Assembly (NCBI RefSeq): GCF_036227265.1 | Contig: NZ_CP109446.1 | Coordinates: forward strand, 1,339,501 to 1,403,500 | Direction: 5' to 3' | Length of the DNA stretch: 64,000 nucleotides | Source of the DNA: Streptomyces sp. NBC_01476 | Lineage (GTDB): Bacteria; Actinomycetota; Actinomycetes; Streptomycetales; Streptomycetaceae | Part shown: in pieces, positions 18,851 to 26,690 of the stretch | Numbering within the stretch: the stretch's first letter is position 1 | How the letters are laid out: each line of letters opens with the position of its first letter | Notes under the pieces: model-generated | The model's database searches: none | What the model saw: only the letters and a program-made list of their open reading frames with translations | What the model was told of the DNA's origin: nothing | Program-made: the position numbers and the translations under genes

Positions 18851-20038
18851 TCATCCGGGGTCGCCGCCGCAGGCGTCCTCGAAGGTGTCCAGGCCGCCCT
18901 GGAGGGATTTGAGCAGCCGGTCGCGCTCGGCCTCGTCGACGTGGACGGGGGCGACGCCGGTGGCATCGGTGAGCCGGCGAAAGCCCCCGCGGCTCTCCAG
19001 CCGGCCGCTGATCCGCAGCGGGAGGCCGACCAGGTGGGCATGGACGGCGATGCGGTACGCGTCCTCGTCGAGGCGGACCCGGATCTGGTGGACCCCGGCG
19101 CCGGTCAGCACCCGCAGGCGTACGGTGCCGCCGCCGGCCGGGGCGGGGCGGCGCATCCGGACCACGGTGCCGGTGAGGTCTACCCGGACGGAGGGTTCGC
19201 GGTCGCGGTAACGGTCACCGGCGGCCTGCAGGGCGGGCAGGTCGCCGGGCGAGAAGGCGACCGGTTCCGGGCGGGCGGCGAAACCGCCGGGCGGCGCGGT
19301 GAGCGGCGACCAGGCGAGGGCGATGGTGACGCCCTCGGTGCCGCGTACCAGTTTGATCAGTGCCCGGGCGAGCTCGTGGCTGACGCCGAGGGCGATGGCG
19401 GCGTCGAACGCGTCGAGTGCGCCGGTGACGCGCTGGTGATCGACGGCGTCGCGGGTGGCCTGGAGGGCGCGCAGCAGGGTGGTGGCGGTGGGGCGGGCGT
19501 CGGGGACGGGGGTGTAGGCGGTGAGCACGTGGCCGGCGGCGGGGCCGACGAGGACCTGGTCGAGCAGGCCGGCGGCCTGCGGGCCGTGGCGTTCGCCGAA
19601 GTAGCCGGCCGGGCCGAGGGCCGCGCGGGCGGCGGCGAGCAGCATGGCCCGGGCGGCGGAGTGCAGTTGCTCCGCCGCGGTCCAGGGCACCGCGTCGCCG
19701 GTCGGTGTGATCTCACGGCGCCAGCGGATCTCGTCGCCGGGGCTGCTCAGGGCGTGCAGGACGTCGCGGGCCGAGGGAGCAGCGGAGCGGGTGAGGGCGG
19801 TGAGCGCTTCGGCGAGCAGGTCGCCGTAGTCGGCGTAGGCGGGGCGGGCGCCGTGCGGGCGGCCGTCGGGGACGAGCAGGCTGGTGCCGTCGCCGCCGGG
19901 GGGTGTCCAGCGGCTGTAGCGGCCGGGGGCGCCGCCGCGGCGCTGCCAGCCGTGCCGGCGGAGCAGGGCGGTGAGGACGGCGGGGTCGACCCGCTCGGGG
20001 TCGGGTGGCGCGGGCTCGCCGGCGGTCGGGTGCGTCAC
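18851..20038 (-). CDS. Unrecognised protein coupled to a DUF4365 gene; possible OB-like C-terminal domain
   Basis: This is a 395-residue soluble protein from a GTG at 20038 that overlaps the stop of the DUF4365 gene as GTGA, so the two are translationally coupled. I do not recognise the family. The N-terminal two thirds is Ala/Leu-rich and helical. Residues about 285-370 alternate like a small beta barrel (VRVDLTGTVVRMRR, TVRLRVLTGAGVHQIRVRLD, PLRISGRLESRGG), as in OB or other nucleic-acid-binding folds. That is inference from pattern only. It precedes thrS on the same strand. Confidence 0.8.
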   Translation of the reverse strand: MTHPTAGEPAPPDPERVDPAVLTALLRRHGWQRRGGAPGRYSRWTPPGGDGTSLLVPDGRPHGARPAYADYGDLLAEALTALTRSAAPSARDVLHALSSPGDEIRWRREITPTGDAVPWTAAEQLHSAARAMLLAAARAALGPAGYFGERHGPQAAGLLDQVLVGPAAGHVLTAYTPVPDARPTATTLLRALQATRDAVDHQRVTGALDAFDAAIALGVSHELARALIKLVRGTEGVTIALAWSPLTAPPGGFAARPEPVAFSPGDLPALQAAGDRYRDREPSVRVDLTGTVVRMRRPAPAGGGTVRLRVLTGAGVHQIRVRLDEDAYRIAVHAHLVGLPLRISGRLESRGGFRRLTDATGVAPVHVDEAERDRLLKSLQGGLDTFEDACGGDPG

Positions 20039-20601
20039 GGTTTTCCTCCGGCTCCGACGCGGGCCATGATCTCGCACAGCGCCCGGTCGTCGAAGATCCG
20101 GGTGGTGGGTATCCGCACGGTGGTCCTGTTCCGGCCGGTCACGGCGTGGCCCGCCAGGTTCGTCCAGTAGCAGCAGTGCCGCAGCTCCAGCCGGTCGTGG
20201 CTGGCGCGCAGCCACTCCTCCTGGGTGCGGGGGACGATCATCACGACCAGGATCTTGTGCACCGACACCGGGGTCCTGGCGAGTTTGGCCAGGTGGTCGT
20301 TGTCCAGGGTGAAGGCGAAGGTGGGGCCGGGCGGGTGCGGGGCGAGCTGATAGGTGCTCTTGAGCTGCACCTTGATGGTGACCTCGTCGTCCACCGCGTG
20401 GGCGCGCGAGCTGTGGCTGAGGTGCCAGTCGATGCCGTTGTCGGGGAAGGGCTGGGCGAGCGAGCAGCCCGCGGCGGCGGCGACCGCGTGCAGGTAGCCC
20501 ACCTGCAGGGTCTCCATGCAGCTGGTGGTGGCGATCCCGCCGCGGAACGCCGCCGCGGGTTCCGGCAGCAGCCGTGACGGTTCTGGCTGTGCGAGCGCCA
20601 T
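20035..20601 (-). CDS. DUF4365 domain protein, predicted PD-(D/E)xK nuclease-like
   Basis: The 188-residue protein matches the DUF4365 layout: a conserved Glu (E30) on the first helix, GID with D58, and the IKVQLKST strand giving Q79 and K81. That order (E...D...QxK) is how PD-(D/E)xK-type nuclease cores look, and DUF4365 occurs in restriction-like and defence contexts. Activity here is inferred. The ATG at 20601 has a GAGGAG site close upstream. It is coupled to the downstream 395-residue gene and divergent from an exonuclease gene. Confidence 0.8.
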   Translation of the reverse strand: MALAQPEPSRLLPEPAAAFRGGIATTSCMETLQVGYLHAVAAAAGCSLAQPFPDNGIDWHLSHSSRAHAVDDEVTIKVQLKSTYQLAPHPPGPTFAFTLDNDHLAKLARTPVSVHKILVVMIVPRTQEEWLRASHDRLELRHCCYWTNLAGHAVTGRNRTTVRIPTTRIFDDRALCEIMARVGAGGKP

Positions 20602-20655
20602 CGCTCCTCGTGCCTTCCGTGCTGAGCGTCTCTGCCTCGGCGTCGGTGGTCGCTT

Positions 20656-20754
20656 CATACGATCATGCGCTGGTCGTACGTTTTCCCGTCATCCTGTGTC
20701 TTCTCCACCTGCGGCGACTGACAAACCGTCCCGTTTCGATGACATGACGTCATG
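20656..20754. promoter_or_regulatory. Divergent intergenic region with two palindromes
   Basis: The 238-base gap between the DUF4365 gene and the DnaQ-like gene holds an imperfect inverted repeat, TACGATCA-N5-TGGTCGTA (20658-20678), and a perfect 12-bp palindrome, CATGACGTCATG (20743-20754). The region is richer in A+T than its surroundings. Both are possible regulator sites for one or both divergent genes, but no regulator is encoded next to them. Confidence 0.45.
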
Positions 20755-20839
20755 GGTACACCGTTGGTGGGGAGTTGACCTGACTCCTCCCGAACATCCC
20801 CTTGACGCATGTTCTTCACCGGAATTTTGGGGGTCGGTC

Positions 20840-21571
20840 ATGACGCACTGGTCCGAGGGCCCGCTGGCCGCTTTCGACACCGAGACGACCGGTGTGGACG
20901 TGGAGCGGGACCGCATCGTCTCCGCCGCGCTGGTCGTGGAGCCCGCGCCGGGACAACCGGCCGAGGTCATCCGGTGGTTGGTGGATCCGGGGGTGCCGAT
21001 GCCGGAAGCGGCGCAGGCGGTGCACGGGCTGTCGGAGGACTTCCTGCGGCGCCACGGCCGGCGGCCCGGGCCGGTGCTGGAGGAGATCGCCCGGGAGCTG
21101 GCGGCCCGCTGCGCGGCCGGCGTGCCGCTGGTGGTGATGAACGCGCCCTTCGATCTCACCCTGCTGGACCGGGAGTTGAAGCGCCACCGGGGCGCCGCGC
21201 TCAGTGCGTACTTCCAGGGTCCGGCGTGGTGCGTGCTGGACCCCCGGGTCCTCGACAAGCATCTGGACCGCTACCGCAAGGGCCGCCGCACCCTCACCGA
21301 CCTCTGCGCCCTGTACGGCGTCCCGCTGACCGACGCCCATGACGCGGCGGCCGACGCCGCCGCGTCCCTCATCCTGACCCGCGCCATAGCCCGCCGCTAC
21401 GCCGAACGCCTCGCCGCGCTGAGCCGGCTGGAACTCCACTCCCGCCAGGCCGTCTGGCACGCCGCCCAGTCCCGCGGCCTCCAGGCCTGGTTCGCCCGCA
21501 ACGGCTCCGACGAAACCTGCGACCCCGCCTGGCCCCTCCGCCCGGACCCCCCTGCCACCGCGGCCGCCTGA
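20840..21571 (+). CDS. DnaQ-like 3'-5' exonuclease (DEDDh)
   Basis: The 243-residue protein has the Exo I motif AFDTETTG, Exo II in VMNAPFDLTLLDRE and Exo III with His in TDAHDAAADA, so it is a complete DEDDh exonuclease of the DNA polymerase III epsilon type. The C-terminal 60 residues are extra. I chose the ATG at 20840 because the conserved domain starts 11 residues later. It stands alone, divergent from the DUF4365 unit, and is probably an accessory proofreading or repair nuclease rather than the main epsilon subunit. Confidence 0.9.
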   Translation: MTHWSEGPLAAFDTETTGVDVERDRIVSAALVVEPAPGQPAEVIRWLVDPGVPMPEAAQAVHGLSEDFLRRHGRRPGPVLEEIARELAARCAAGVPLVVMNAPFDLTLLDRELKRHRGAALSAYFQGPAWCVLDPRVLDKHLDRYRKGRRTLTDLCALYGVPLTDAHDAAADAAASLILTRAIARRYAERLAALSRLELHSRQAVWHAAQSRGLQAWFARNGSDETCDPAWPLRPDPPATAAA

Positions 21572-21597
21572 CAACGACGCCCCCCGCGGACAGCGAA

Positions 21598-21629
21598 GCG
21601 CCCCCGTTCCGCTGACGGAACGAGGGCGC
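21598..21629. terminator. Hairpin between exonuclease gene and tRNA-Val
   Basis: The arms at 21598-21611 and 21616-21629 pair over 13 of 14 positions with one C/A mismatch and a 4-base loop. It lies 26 bases after the plus-strand exonuclease stop codon and 9 bases beyond the 3' end of the minus-strand tRNA, so it could serve both. Confidence 0.65.
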
Positions 21630-21637
21630 GACGGTGG

Positions 21638-21709
21638 TGGGCGATACTGGGATCGAACCAGTGACCCCTTCGGTGTGAACGAAGTGCTCTCCCGCTGAGC
21701 TAATCGCCC
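21638..21709 (-). tRNA. tRNA-Val (anticodon CAC)
   Basis: A full 72-nt cloverleaf folds: acceptor GGGCGAT with ATCGCCC, D stem GCTC/GAGC, anticodon stem CTTCG/CGAAG enclosing TTCACAC (anticodon CAC, codon GTG), and T stem ACTGG/CCAGT. CCA is not encoded. It is identical to the copy at 22318-22389. Confidence 0.96.
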
Positions 21710-21747
21710 GGGACGGCTTGAACCTTACCGTCTTGGCGGGGCTGGGT

Positions 21748-22227
21748 TCAAACCACATTGCCCGCGTCTGCGGCGAGTCGGGCGAGCAGCCCGGTCCGGC
21801 CGCCGCGCATCATCAGGGCGTGGTTGGCGATGAAGAGCGGGCGGCACGGCAGGGCGAAGAGCCGCATCAGGGGCTTGCAGACCACGACGTCCTGCTCGAA
21901 GACCAAGTGGGTGCCGCCGGGCGGGAGTTCGGGCGCGGCGGGGAGGACGGTCCAGCGGACGGTGCCCTCCAGGTCGCCGGCCATGGCGACTTCGAGGACG
22001 CGGCGCCCGGGGTCCTGCACGGTGGCGCGGGCGGTGACGACGAGGTCGTACGGGAGGACCGAGCGGAAGCGCAGGGTGCCGCTGGAGTCGTCGGTCCGGG
22101 CCACCTCGCGCACCTGCGGCCACCAGTCGGGGTAGCGGTCGGGCCGCTCCAGCACGCCGTAGACCGTGTCGGGGTCGGCGGCGAGTTCCCAGACACTGCG
22201 GAATCGGTAGTGGCTCCAGCGGTCCAT
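21748..22227 (-). CDS. SRPBCC (START/polyketide cyclase-like) superfamily protein
   Basis: The 159-residue protein shows the SRPBCC helix-grip pattern. It starts WSHYRFRSVWELAADPDTVYGVLERPDRYPDWWPQV (quoted in parts: a beta strand, then the DRYPDWWPQV motif) and later has a HLVFEQDVVVCKPLMRLF segment leading to the C-terminal helix. Such proteins bind hydrophobic ligands. No substrate can be told. It is the only gene between two identical tRNA-Val genes, all on the minus strand. Confidence 0.85.
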   Translation of the reverse strand: MDRWSHYRFRSVWELAADPDTVYGVLERPDRYPDWWPQVREVARTDDSSGTLRFRSVLPYDLVVTARATVQDPGRRVLEVAMAGDLEGTVRWTVLPAAPELPPGGTHLVFEQDVVVCKPLMRLFALPCRPLFIANHALMMRGGRTGLLARLAADAGNVV

Positions 22228-22270
22228 GGGTCAAGTCTCCGCGAGGGCCGGCCCGTGCCTGCCGGAAAGC

Positions 22271-22310
22271 GAGAGATCCCGGAGACCGTTTCCGATCTCC
22301 GGGATCTCTC
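22271..22310 (-). terminator. Perfect 15-bp hairpin after tRNA-Val copy 2
   Basis: GAGAGATCCCGGAGA (22271-22285) pairs perfectly with 22296-22310 around a 10-base loop. It lies 7 bases beyond the 3' end of the minus-strand tRNA-Val at 22318 and before the SRPBCC gene, so it probably ends the tRNA transcript. Confidence 0.8.
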
Positions 22311-22317
22311 TTCCGGG

Positions 22318-22389
22318 TGGGCGATACTGGGATCGAACCAGTGACCCCTTCGGTGTGAACGAAGTGCTCTCCCGCTGAGCTAATCGCCC
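22318..22389 (-). tRNA. tRNA-Val (anticodon CAC), second identical copy
   Basis: This 72-nt sequence is base-for-base the same as the tRNA at 21638-21709, with the same CAC anticodon in TTCACAC. A strong hairpin follows at 22271-22310. The two copies form a 680-base direct-repeat interval. Confidence 0.96.
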
Positions 22390-22745
22390 CGGCGTGCCGA
22401 CAACTCTACCGCACCTGGTCAGGGCTCCTGACCATCGCCAGGTCCTCCCCGGGCCGGCGCCGCGGCCCTTCCCGCCCGCCCGCCTTCCGCGCCCGAGAAG
22501 CCCGCGCCGGGAGAGTTGGCCGCAGCGTCCCGGAATCGTCACTCTCCGCAGTCGGATGTTTAAACGTACCGCGTGAATTGCCCTCACTGAAATGGCCGCA
22601 TCGCAGGTCCGAACGCTGGGCCGGACGAGCTATCAGAAGCTTCACAAACCGCTCAGAGGTGTTTACAACGCCCTCGCAGGTGGCATGTCGATTTCGCCGA
22701 CGTGCGAATCCCCGAGCGCACACTGAGCGAAAGGCCATGGCGCTT
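22390..22745 (+). promoter_or_regulatory. Upstream region of ssgB
   Basis: This 356-base region has a stretch richer in A+T from about 22560. A GTTTA at 22661 followed 16 bases later by GGCAT (22682) is a weak candidate for a SigH/SigB-type promoter. That sigma class is reported to drive ssgB in Streptomyces coelicolor. The match is loose and I give it low weight. The first 170 bases hold no visible gene. Confidence 0.3.
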
Positions 22746-23159
22746 ATGAACACCACGGTCAGCTGCGAGCTGCACCTGCGCCTCGTCGTGTCGAGCGAAT
22801 CCTCACTGCCTGTACCCGCGGGCTTGCGGTACGACACGGCCGATCCGTATGCCGTGCACGCCACCTTCCACACAGGCGCCGAAGAGACGGTCGAATGGGT
22901 GTTCGCCCGCGACCTGCTCGCCGAGGGGCTGCACCGCCCCACCGGCACTGGCGACGTCCGAGTCTGGCCGTCCCGCAGCCACGGTCAGGGCGTCGTGTGC
23001 ATCGCCCTCAGCTCCCCCGAGGGCGAAGCCCTGCTCGAAGCCCCGGCCCGGGCCCTGGAGTCCTTCCTGAAGCGGACGGACGCCGCGGTACCGCCGGGCA
23101 CCGAGCACCGTCACTTCGATCTCGATACGGAGCTCTCGCACATCCTCGCGGAGAGCTGA
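22746..23159 (+). CDS. ssgB: Sporulation-specific cell division protein SsgB
   Basis: SsgB is the SsgA-like protein that marks future septum sites in aerial hyphae and recruits FtsZ, so it is needed for sporulation. The 137-residue product (MNTTVSCELHLRLV ... ELSHILAES) looks nearly identical to the streptomycete protein as I know it, which is one of the most conserved in the genus. I chose the ATG at 22746. An in-frame ATG at 22737 would add three residues. It is monocistronic. Confidence 0.97.
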   Translation: MNTTVSCELHLRLVVSSESSLPVPAGLRYDTADPYAVHATFHTGAEETVEWVFARDLLAEGLHRPTGTGDVRVWPSRSHGQGVVCIALSSPEGEALLEAPARALESFLKRTDAAVPPGTEHRHFDLDTELSHILAES

Positions 23160-23253
23160 GCCCCGTATCCCGTTGTCCGCGGCCGTCCTACTCGGGGGGA
23201 CTGCCCGGACCGCCGACCGCCGCACCCGACCGGTACGGCAGGCCGGACCGCAC

Positions 23254-23305
23254 GCACGAGAGCCGTCACCAAGGGCAGCACAGCCCGCAGTGGCGGCTCT
23301 CGCGC
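23254..23305. terminator. Long-loop inverted repeat after ssgB
   Basis: GCACGAGAGCCG (23254-23265) pairs with CGGCTCTCGCGC (23294-23305) over 12 positions with one G-U pair and a 28-base loop. It lies between ssgB and the CGNR gene. A TAGAGT -10-like hexamer follows directly at 23308-23313. It may be a terminator or a regulator site for the next gene. Confidence 0.4.
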
Positions 23306-23359
23306 GCTAGAGTCACCCGGAACCGCAGCCGCACACCCCGCGGGCCAGGGAGCGTTTCC

Positions 23360-23917
23360 GTGCTGATCAACCACGACACCAGGTGCGCGCTCGACAGCGT
23401 GGTCGACCTGGTCAACACCCAGCCGCAGATCGAAGGGCGGGAGGGCCTCGGGGACGTCGCCGCCCTGCGCGGCTTCGTGGAGCGCAACCAGGTCAGCGAG
23501 GTCGGCCGGCTCGACCAGCGCGACATCCTGGCCGTCCAGGCGGTCCGCGCCCGGTTCACCGAGGTCTTCGCCGCAACCGACGACGCGTCGGCGGCCCGCA
23601 TGCTGAACGCGATGATCGCCGAGGCCGGCACCACCCCGCGGCTCACCGACCACGACGCGTACGACTGGCATGTGCACTACTTCGCACCAGGCGCCTCGCT
23701 CGCCGACCACCTGGCGGCCGACTGCGGCATGGCGCTGGCCTTCCTGATCGTCGCGGGCGAACGGGACCGGCTGCGGCGCTGCGACGCCCCCGACTGCCGG
23801 CGGGCCTTCGTGGACCTGTCCCGCAACCGCTCCCGCCGCTACTGCGACAGCCGCACCTGCGGGAACCGGCTGCACGTCGCCGCGTACCGGGCCCGCAGGC
23901 GCGAGGCCAGCGCCTGA
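23360..23917 (+). CDS. CGNR zinc-finger (ABATE domain) putative transcription regulator
   Basis: The 185-residue protein has the N-terminal ABATE-type helical domain (DLVNTQPQ near residue 15, a stress-related ligand domain). The C-terminal CGNR zinc finger follows, with CDAPDCRRAFVDLSRNRSRRYC and then the name-giving CGNR. The start is a GTG at 23360. Such proteins are predicted DNA-binding regulators. It stands alone on the plus strand after ssgB. Confidence 0.92.
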   Translation: MLINHDTRCALDSVVDLVNTQPQIEGREGLGDVAALRGFVERNQVSEVGRLDQRDILAVQAVRARFTEVFAATDDASAARMLNAMIAEAGTTPRLTDHDAYDWHVHYFAPGASLADHLAADCGMALAFLIVAGERDRLRRCDAPDCRRAFVDLSRNRSRRYCDSRTCGNRLHVAAYRARRREASA

Positions 23918-23968
23918 CGTCCGGCCCCGGCGGCGCCGCGCGGTCGCGGACCCGCGGGGCGGGGTGGC

Positions 23969-24433
23969 TCACAGGAAGAGCAGGTCCCAGGCCGCGCCGC
24001 CGCCGATCAGGCCGCTGATCACGCAGAGGAAGAGCATCAGCGGCGGCTGCGACAGCGCGTAGAGGCACCCCTTGGGCTCCACGAACACCCGCTCCGCCTT
24101 CGCCTGCCGTCTCGCGGCCCGCCTCGCCTTCGCCGGCCGCGGCACGGACACCGGCACGGGCGCAGGCACCGGCACGGAAGCCGGCGCGGCCTTCGGTACG
24201 GACCCCGGCCGCAGCACAGGCACGGGCACGGGCACAGGTACGGGCACAGATACGGCCGCCGGTGCGGTCTCCGGCCCCTCCTCCGGCCCCTCCTCCGGCA
24301 GCGTCCGCGGTACGGGCGTGACCGCCGGGGACGGCGCGAGGGTGGCAGCGGTGAGGGCGGCGGGGTGGGAAACAGGAGGTTCCGCACCGTCCGGCCACTG
24401 GGGGGCGAGGCGGTCCCCGGGGTAGGTCAGCAC
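23969..24433 (-). CDS. Pro/Val-repeat protein with C-terminal membrane anchor, unknown function
   Basis: The 154-residue protein has no recognised domain. The first 65 residues are Pro/Ala-rich. A run of alternating Val-Pro dipeptides follows (five VP units in a row, later PVPAPVPVSVPRP), then a very basic stretch (AKARRAARRQAKAER). It ends with a single hydrophobic segment (PLMLFLCVISGLIGGGAAW). The Val-Pro part is encoded by hexamer repeats in the DNA. An N-terminus outside or inside the membrane cannot be told. Confidence 0.7.
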   Translation of the reverse strand: MLTYPGDRLAPQWPDGAEPPVSHPAALTAATLAPSPAVTPVPRTLPEEGPEEGPETAPAAVSVPVPVPVPVPVLRPGSVPKAAPASVPVPAPVPVSVPRPAKARRAARRQAKAERVFVEPKGCLYALSQPPLMLFLCVISGLIGGGAAWDLLFL

Positions 24434-24624
24434 AGCCTGATGATCGCGCAGCGAAAGACCGCCAGGGCCCCAACACGCAGAGTTTACAAGCCCGTTTACC
24501 TGCGTCTCGGATGCCGGAATCCAACTGCCGAGACAGCTGGTCTCAGATACTGTGCGTCGTTTGCGGCCGCGGCGGAATCACAGATTCCGCCTGTGGCCCG
24601 GCATCCGACGGCCCCCGCGCCCGG

Positions 24625-25089
24625 TCAGATGCCGCGCCGCTTGAGGATCTCCTCGACGTCCGCGAAGTCCGAGAGCCCGCTGTCGGACCCGCCGCGCCGC
24701 TTGCCCGCGGCCGGCCGCCCGGCCGGGATCGCCGGGGTGGAAGCCCCCGGTACGGCGGCCGGCGCCCGGCTGCCCGCGGCCGGCTCCCCCGCCTGCGCCG
24801 GACCGCGGCCGGAGAAGAGCCGGGTGATCCCGTAGAGCAGGACCGAGCAGGCGATCACGCCGAAGCCGAGCCACACCGTCGGCTTGAAGACCAGGTCCAC
24901 GGCCCAGTCGCCGACCGCGGTGCCGATCCTGCGGCCGAGCGTGACCAGGCCGGCCAGGCCGAGACCGGCCGGCAGCAGGGCGAGCGCGGCGATCCTGGTG
25001 GCCCGCAGATAGCGGCGCCGGTAGGCGGTGAGTGCCGCGAGGCCCAGTCCCGCCACGGACAGGGCGACGCAGAGGGTCGTGGTCAGCAT
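24625..25089 (-). CDS. Conserved membrane protein, unknown function
   Basis: The 154-residue protein starts at the ATG giving MLTTTLCVALSVAGLGL. It has hydrophobic segments at about residues 5-20, 32-50 and 70-92. A Pro/Ala/Gly-rich linker and an acidic C-terminal motif (LSDFADVEEILKRRGI) follow. That C-terminal motif is conserved in streptomycete relatives as I recall. A frame extension to 25155 adds a basic N-terminus that looks unlikely. It is divergent from the DsbA-like gene. Confidence 0.78.
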   Translation of the reverse strand: MLTTTLCVALSVAGLGLAALTAYRRRYLRATRIAALALLPAGLGLAGLVTLGRRIGTAVGDWAVDLVFKPTVWLGFGVIACSVLLYGITRLFSGRGPAQAGEPAAGSRAPAAVPGASTPAIPAGRPAAGKRRGGSDSGLSDFADVEEILKRRGI

Positions 25090-25277
25090 CCTGCGGCTCC
25101 TGGGCACTCCGGTGGCCCGTGAGGTCCGGCCAAGGGCCCCGCGGGAACTCCTCACCCCATCGTGCCTCCGCCCGGCCTCCGGAAGCCATGGCCACGGGCC
25201 GGGTTCAGGGTGATCTCGGGGACACCGCTCCTCCCCGCGGGCGGGGCCGCCTCCTCCGTGAGTGGGAGACTTGCGTC

Positions 25278-25787
25278 ATGACCGACCCCGTTCCCCCCGT
25301 CGTCCTCGACGTCTGGTGCGAACTGCAGTGCCCTGACTGCCGCACCGCCCTGACCGACGTCGACGCGCTGCGCGCCCGCTTCGGCGACTCCCTCGCCGTG
25401 CAGCTGCGCCACTTCCCGATGGAGAAGCACAAGTACGCGCTGGCGGCGGCGCAGGCGTACGAAGAGGCGTACGCGCAGGGCCGGGGGCCGGAGTACGCGG
25501 CGGCGGTGCTGGCCAGGACCGGGGAGCTGGAACGGCGCGGTGAGGCGCTGCTGGTGGAGGTGGCGGCCGGACTGGGCCTCGACGCCGAGGAGATGGACAC
25601 CGCGCTGATCGACGGGCGCCATCTGCTGGTGGTGGACTCCGACGAGGCCGAAGGGCGGGCGATCGGGGTGAAGGGCACGCCGGCGTATCTCGTCGGCGGT
25701 GAACTGCTGGACGGCTCCAAGGACCAGAGCGGCCTGCGCGAGCGGATCGCGGAGATCGTCGAACAGCGGTTGTCCGTGAACAACTGA
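25278..25787 (+). CDS. DsbA-family thioredoxin-fold protein
   Basis: The 169-residue protein has a thioredoxin-fold start (PVVLDVWCELQCPDC) with the CPDC active-site pair, a helical insertion in the middle, and the cis-Pro motif VKGTPAYLVGG near residue 135. This is the DsbA/FrnE-like layout. There is no signal peptide, so it should act in the cytoplasm as an oxidoreductase or isomerase-like protein. The ATG at 25278 begins the domain. It is convergent with the double-GNAT gene. Confidence 0.9.
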   Translation: MTDPVPPVVLDVWCELQCPDCRTALTDVDALRARFGDSLAVQLRHFPMEKHKYALAAAQAYEEAYAQGRGPEYAAAVLARTGELERRGEALLVEVAAGLGLDAEEMDTALIDGRHLLVVDSDEAEGRAIGVKGTPAYLVGGELLDGSKDQSGLRERIAEIVEQRLSVNN

Positions 25788-25821
25788 CGCCGGCCGGCCG
25801 CACCGGCCCGGACCGGACCGG

Positions 25822-26643
25822 TCAGAGCAGGGTCTTGGCGAAGTGCCGCCGGGTGGGCCGGTAGCCGAGGGAGCCGTAGAGGCGCAGCGCCGGGGTGTTG
25901 CCGGCGAAGACATTGAGCCCGATGGTCTCGGCGCCGGCCGCCGCGGCGGCCTGCTCGGCGACGCGCATCAGGGTCCGGCCGTGGCCCCGGCCGCGGTGGG
26001 CCGCGCCGACCTCGACGGAGTACACCCAGGCGGGCTCGGTGGTGCGCACCCAGAGGATCCCCACGCTGTCGCCGTCGTGTTCCAGGACCAGCAGGGCGGT
26101 GCCCTCGGTCGCCGGACCGTCCGGCAGCGCCGTGGTGAAGCCGCTCTCCTCGTGTGCCGCGGCCTGCTCGCGCGGTATCCCCCGCGACATCAACTCGGCG
26201 ATGAACCCCGCACGTTCGTGATCCCGCCAGGGCCCGTACTCGGCGTCCGTCAGCGGTCGCAGGGAACTGCCGGCCGGCAGCGGGAGCGCGGCGCCGCCGA
26301 GCTCCTTGACCATGTTCAGCTGGCGTTCTGTGTAGCCGAGCGCGGCGGCCATCCGCAGGGCGTACTCCGCCCCGGCCGGCACCGCGGCCTCCACCCGGTC
26401 GCAGCCCCAGGAGCGCAGCACCTCCTCCGCGGCGAGCGCGGCGACGGTGCCGCGACCGCGCCGCCGGTCGGCCTCGGCGATACCGAGGGCGGTGATCCTG
26501 CCCACCCGGGGGCCGTAGAGCCGGTCGGTGCCGAGGTCGAGGGCGCCGACGGTGCGGCTGTTGACGCGTACGGCGTAGGAGCGCGCCCGGGTGCCGTCGG
26601 CCTCCCGCCGCTCGGGTCCCGTGGGTCGCAGGGTGGTCGTCAC
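25822..26643 (-). CDS. Tandem GNAT acetyltransferase-like protein
   Basis: The 273-residue protein holds two GNAT folds. The N-terminal one (about residues 25-115) has ITALGIAEADRRRGRGTVAALA. The C-terminal one (about 130-273) has SVEVGAAHRGRGHGRTLMR and NVFAGNTPALRLYGSLGY. Both keep the acetyl-CoA-binding R/Q-x-x-G-x-G/A signature. The substrate is unknown. The GTG at 26643 has a GGGAG site 8 bases upstream. It lies 48 bp downstream of pabC and may be co-transcribed with it. Confidence 0.9.
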   Translation of the reverse strand: MTTTLRPTGPERREADGTRARSYAVRVNSRTVGALDLGTDRLYGPRVGRITALGIAEADRRRGRGTVAALAAEEVLRSWGCDRVEAAVPAGAEYALRMAAALGYTERQLNMVKELGGAALPLPAGSSLRPLTDAEYGPWRDHERAGFIAELMSRGIPREQAAAHEESGFTTALPDGPATEGTALLVLEHDGDSVGILWVRTTEPAWVYSVEVGAAHRGRGHGRTLMRVAEQAAAAAGAETIGLNVFAGNTPALRLYGSLGYRPTRRHFAKTLL

Positions 26644-26690
26644 GGTCGAACTCCCAGGTGGTGGCGGCGGTTCACGGATGCGGGTCCGCC

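Noticed and set aside
24070..24330. Hexamer repeats as a CRISPR or satellite array
   Set aside because: The repeats have no spacers and encode the Val-Pro run of a protein in frame.
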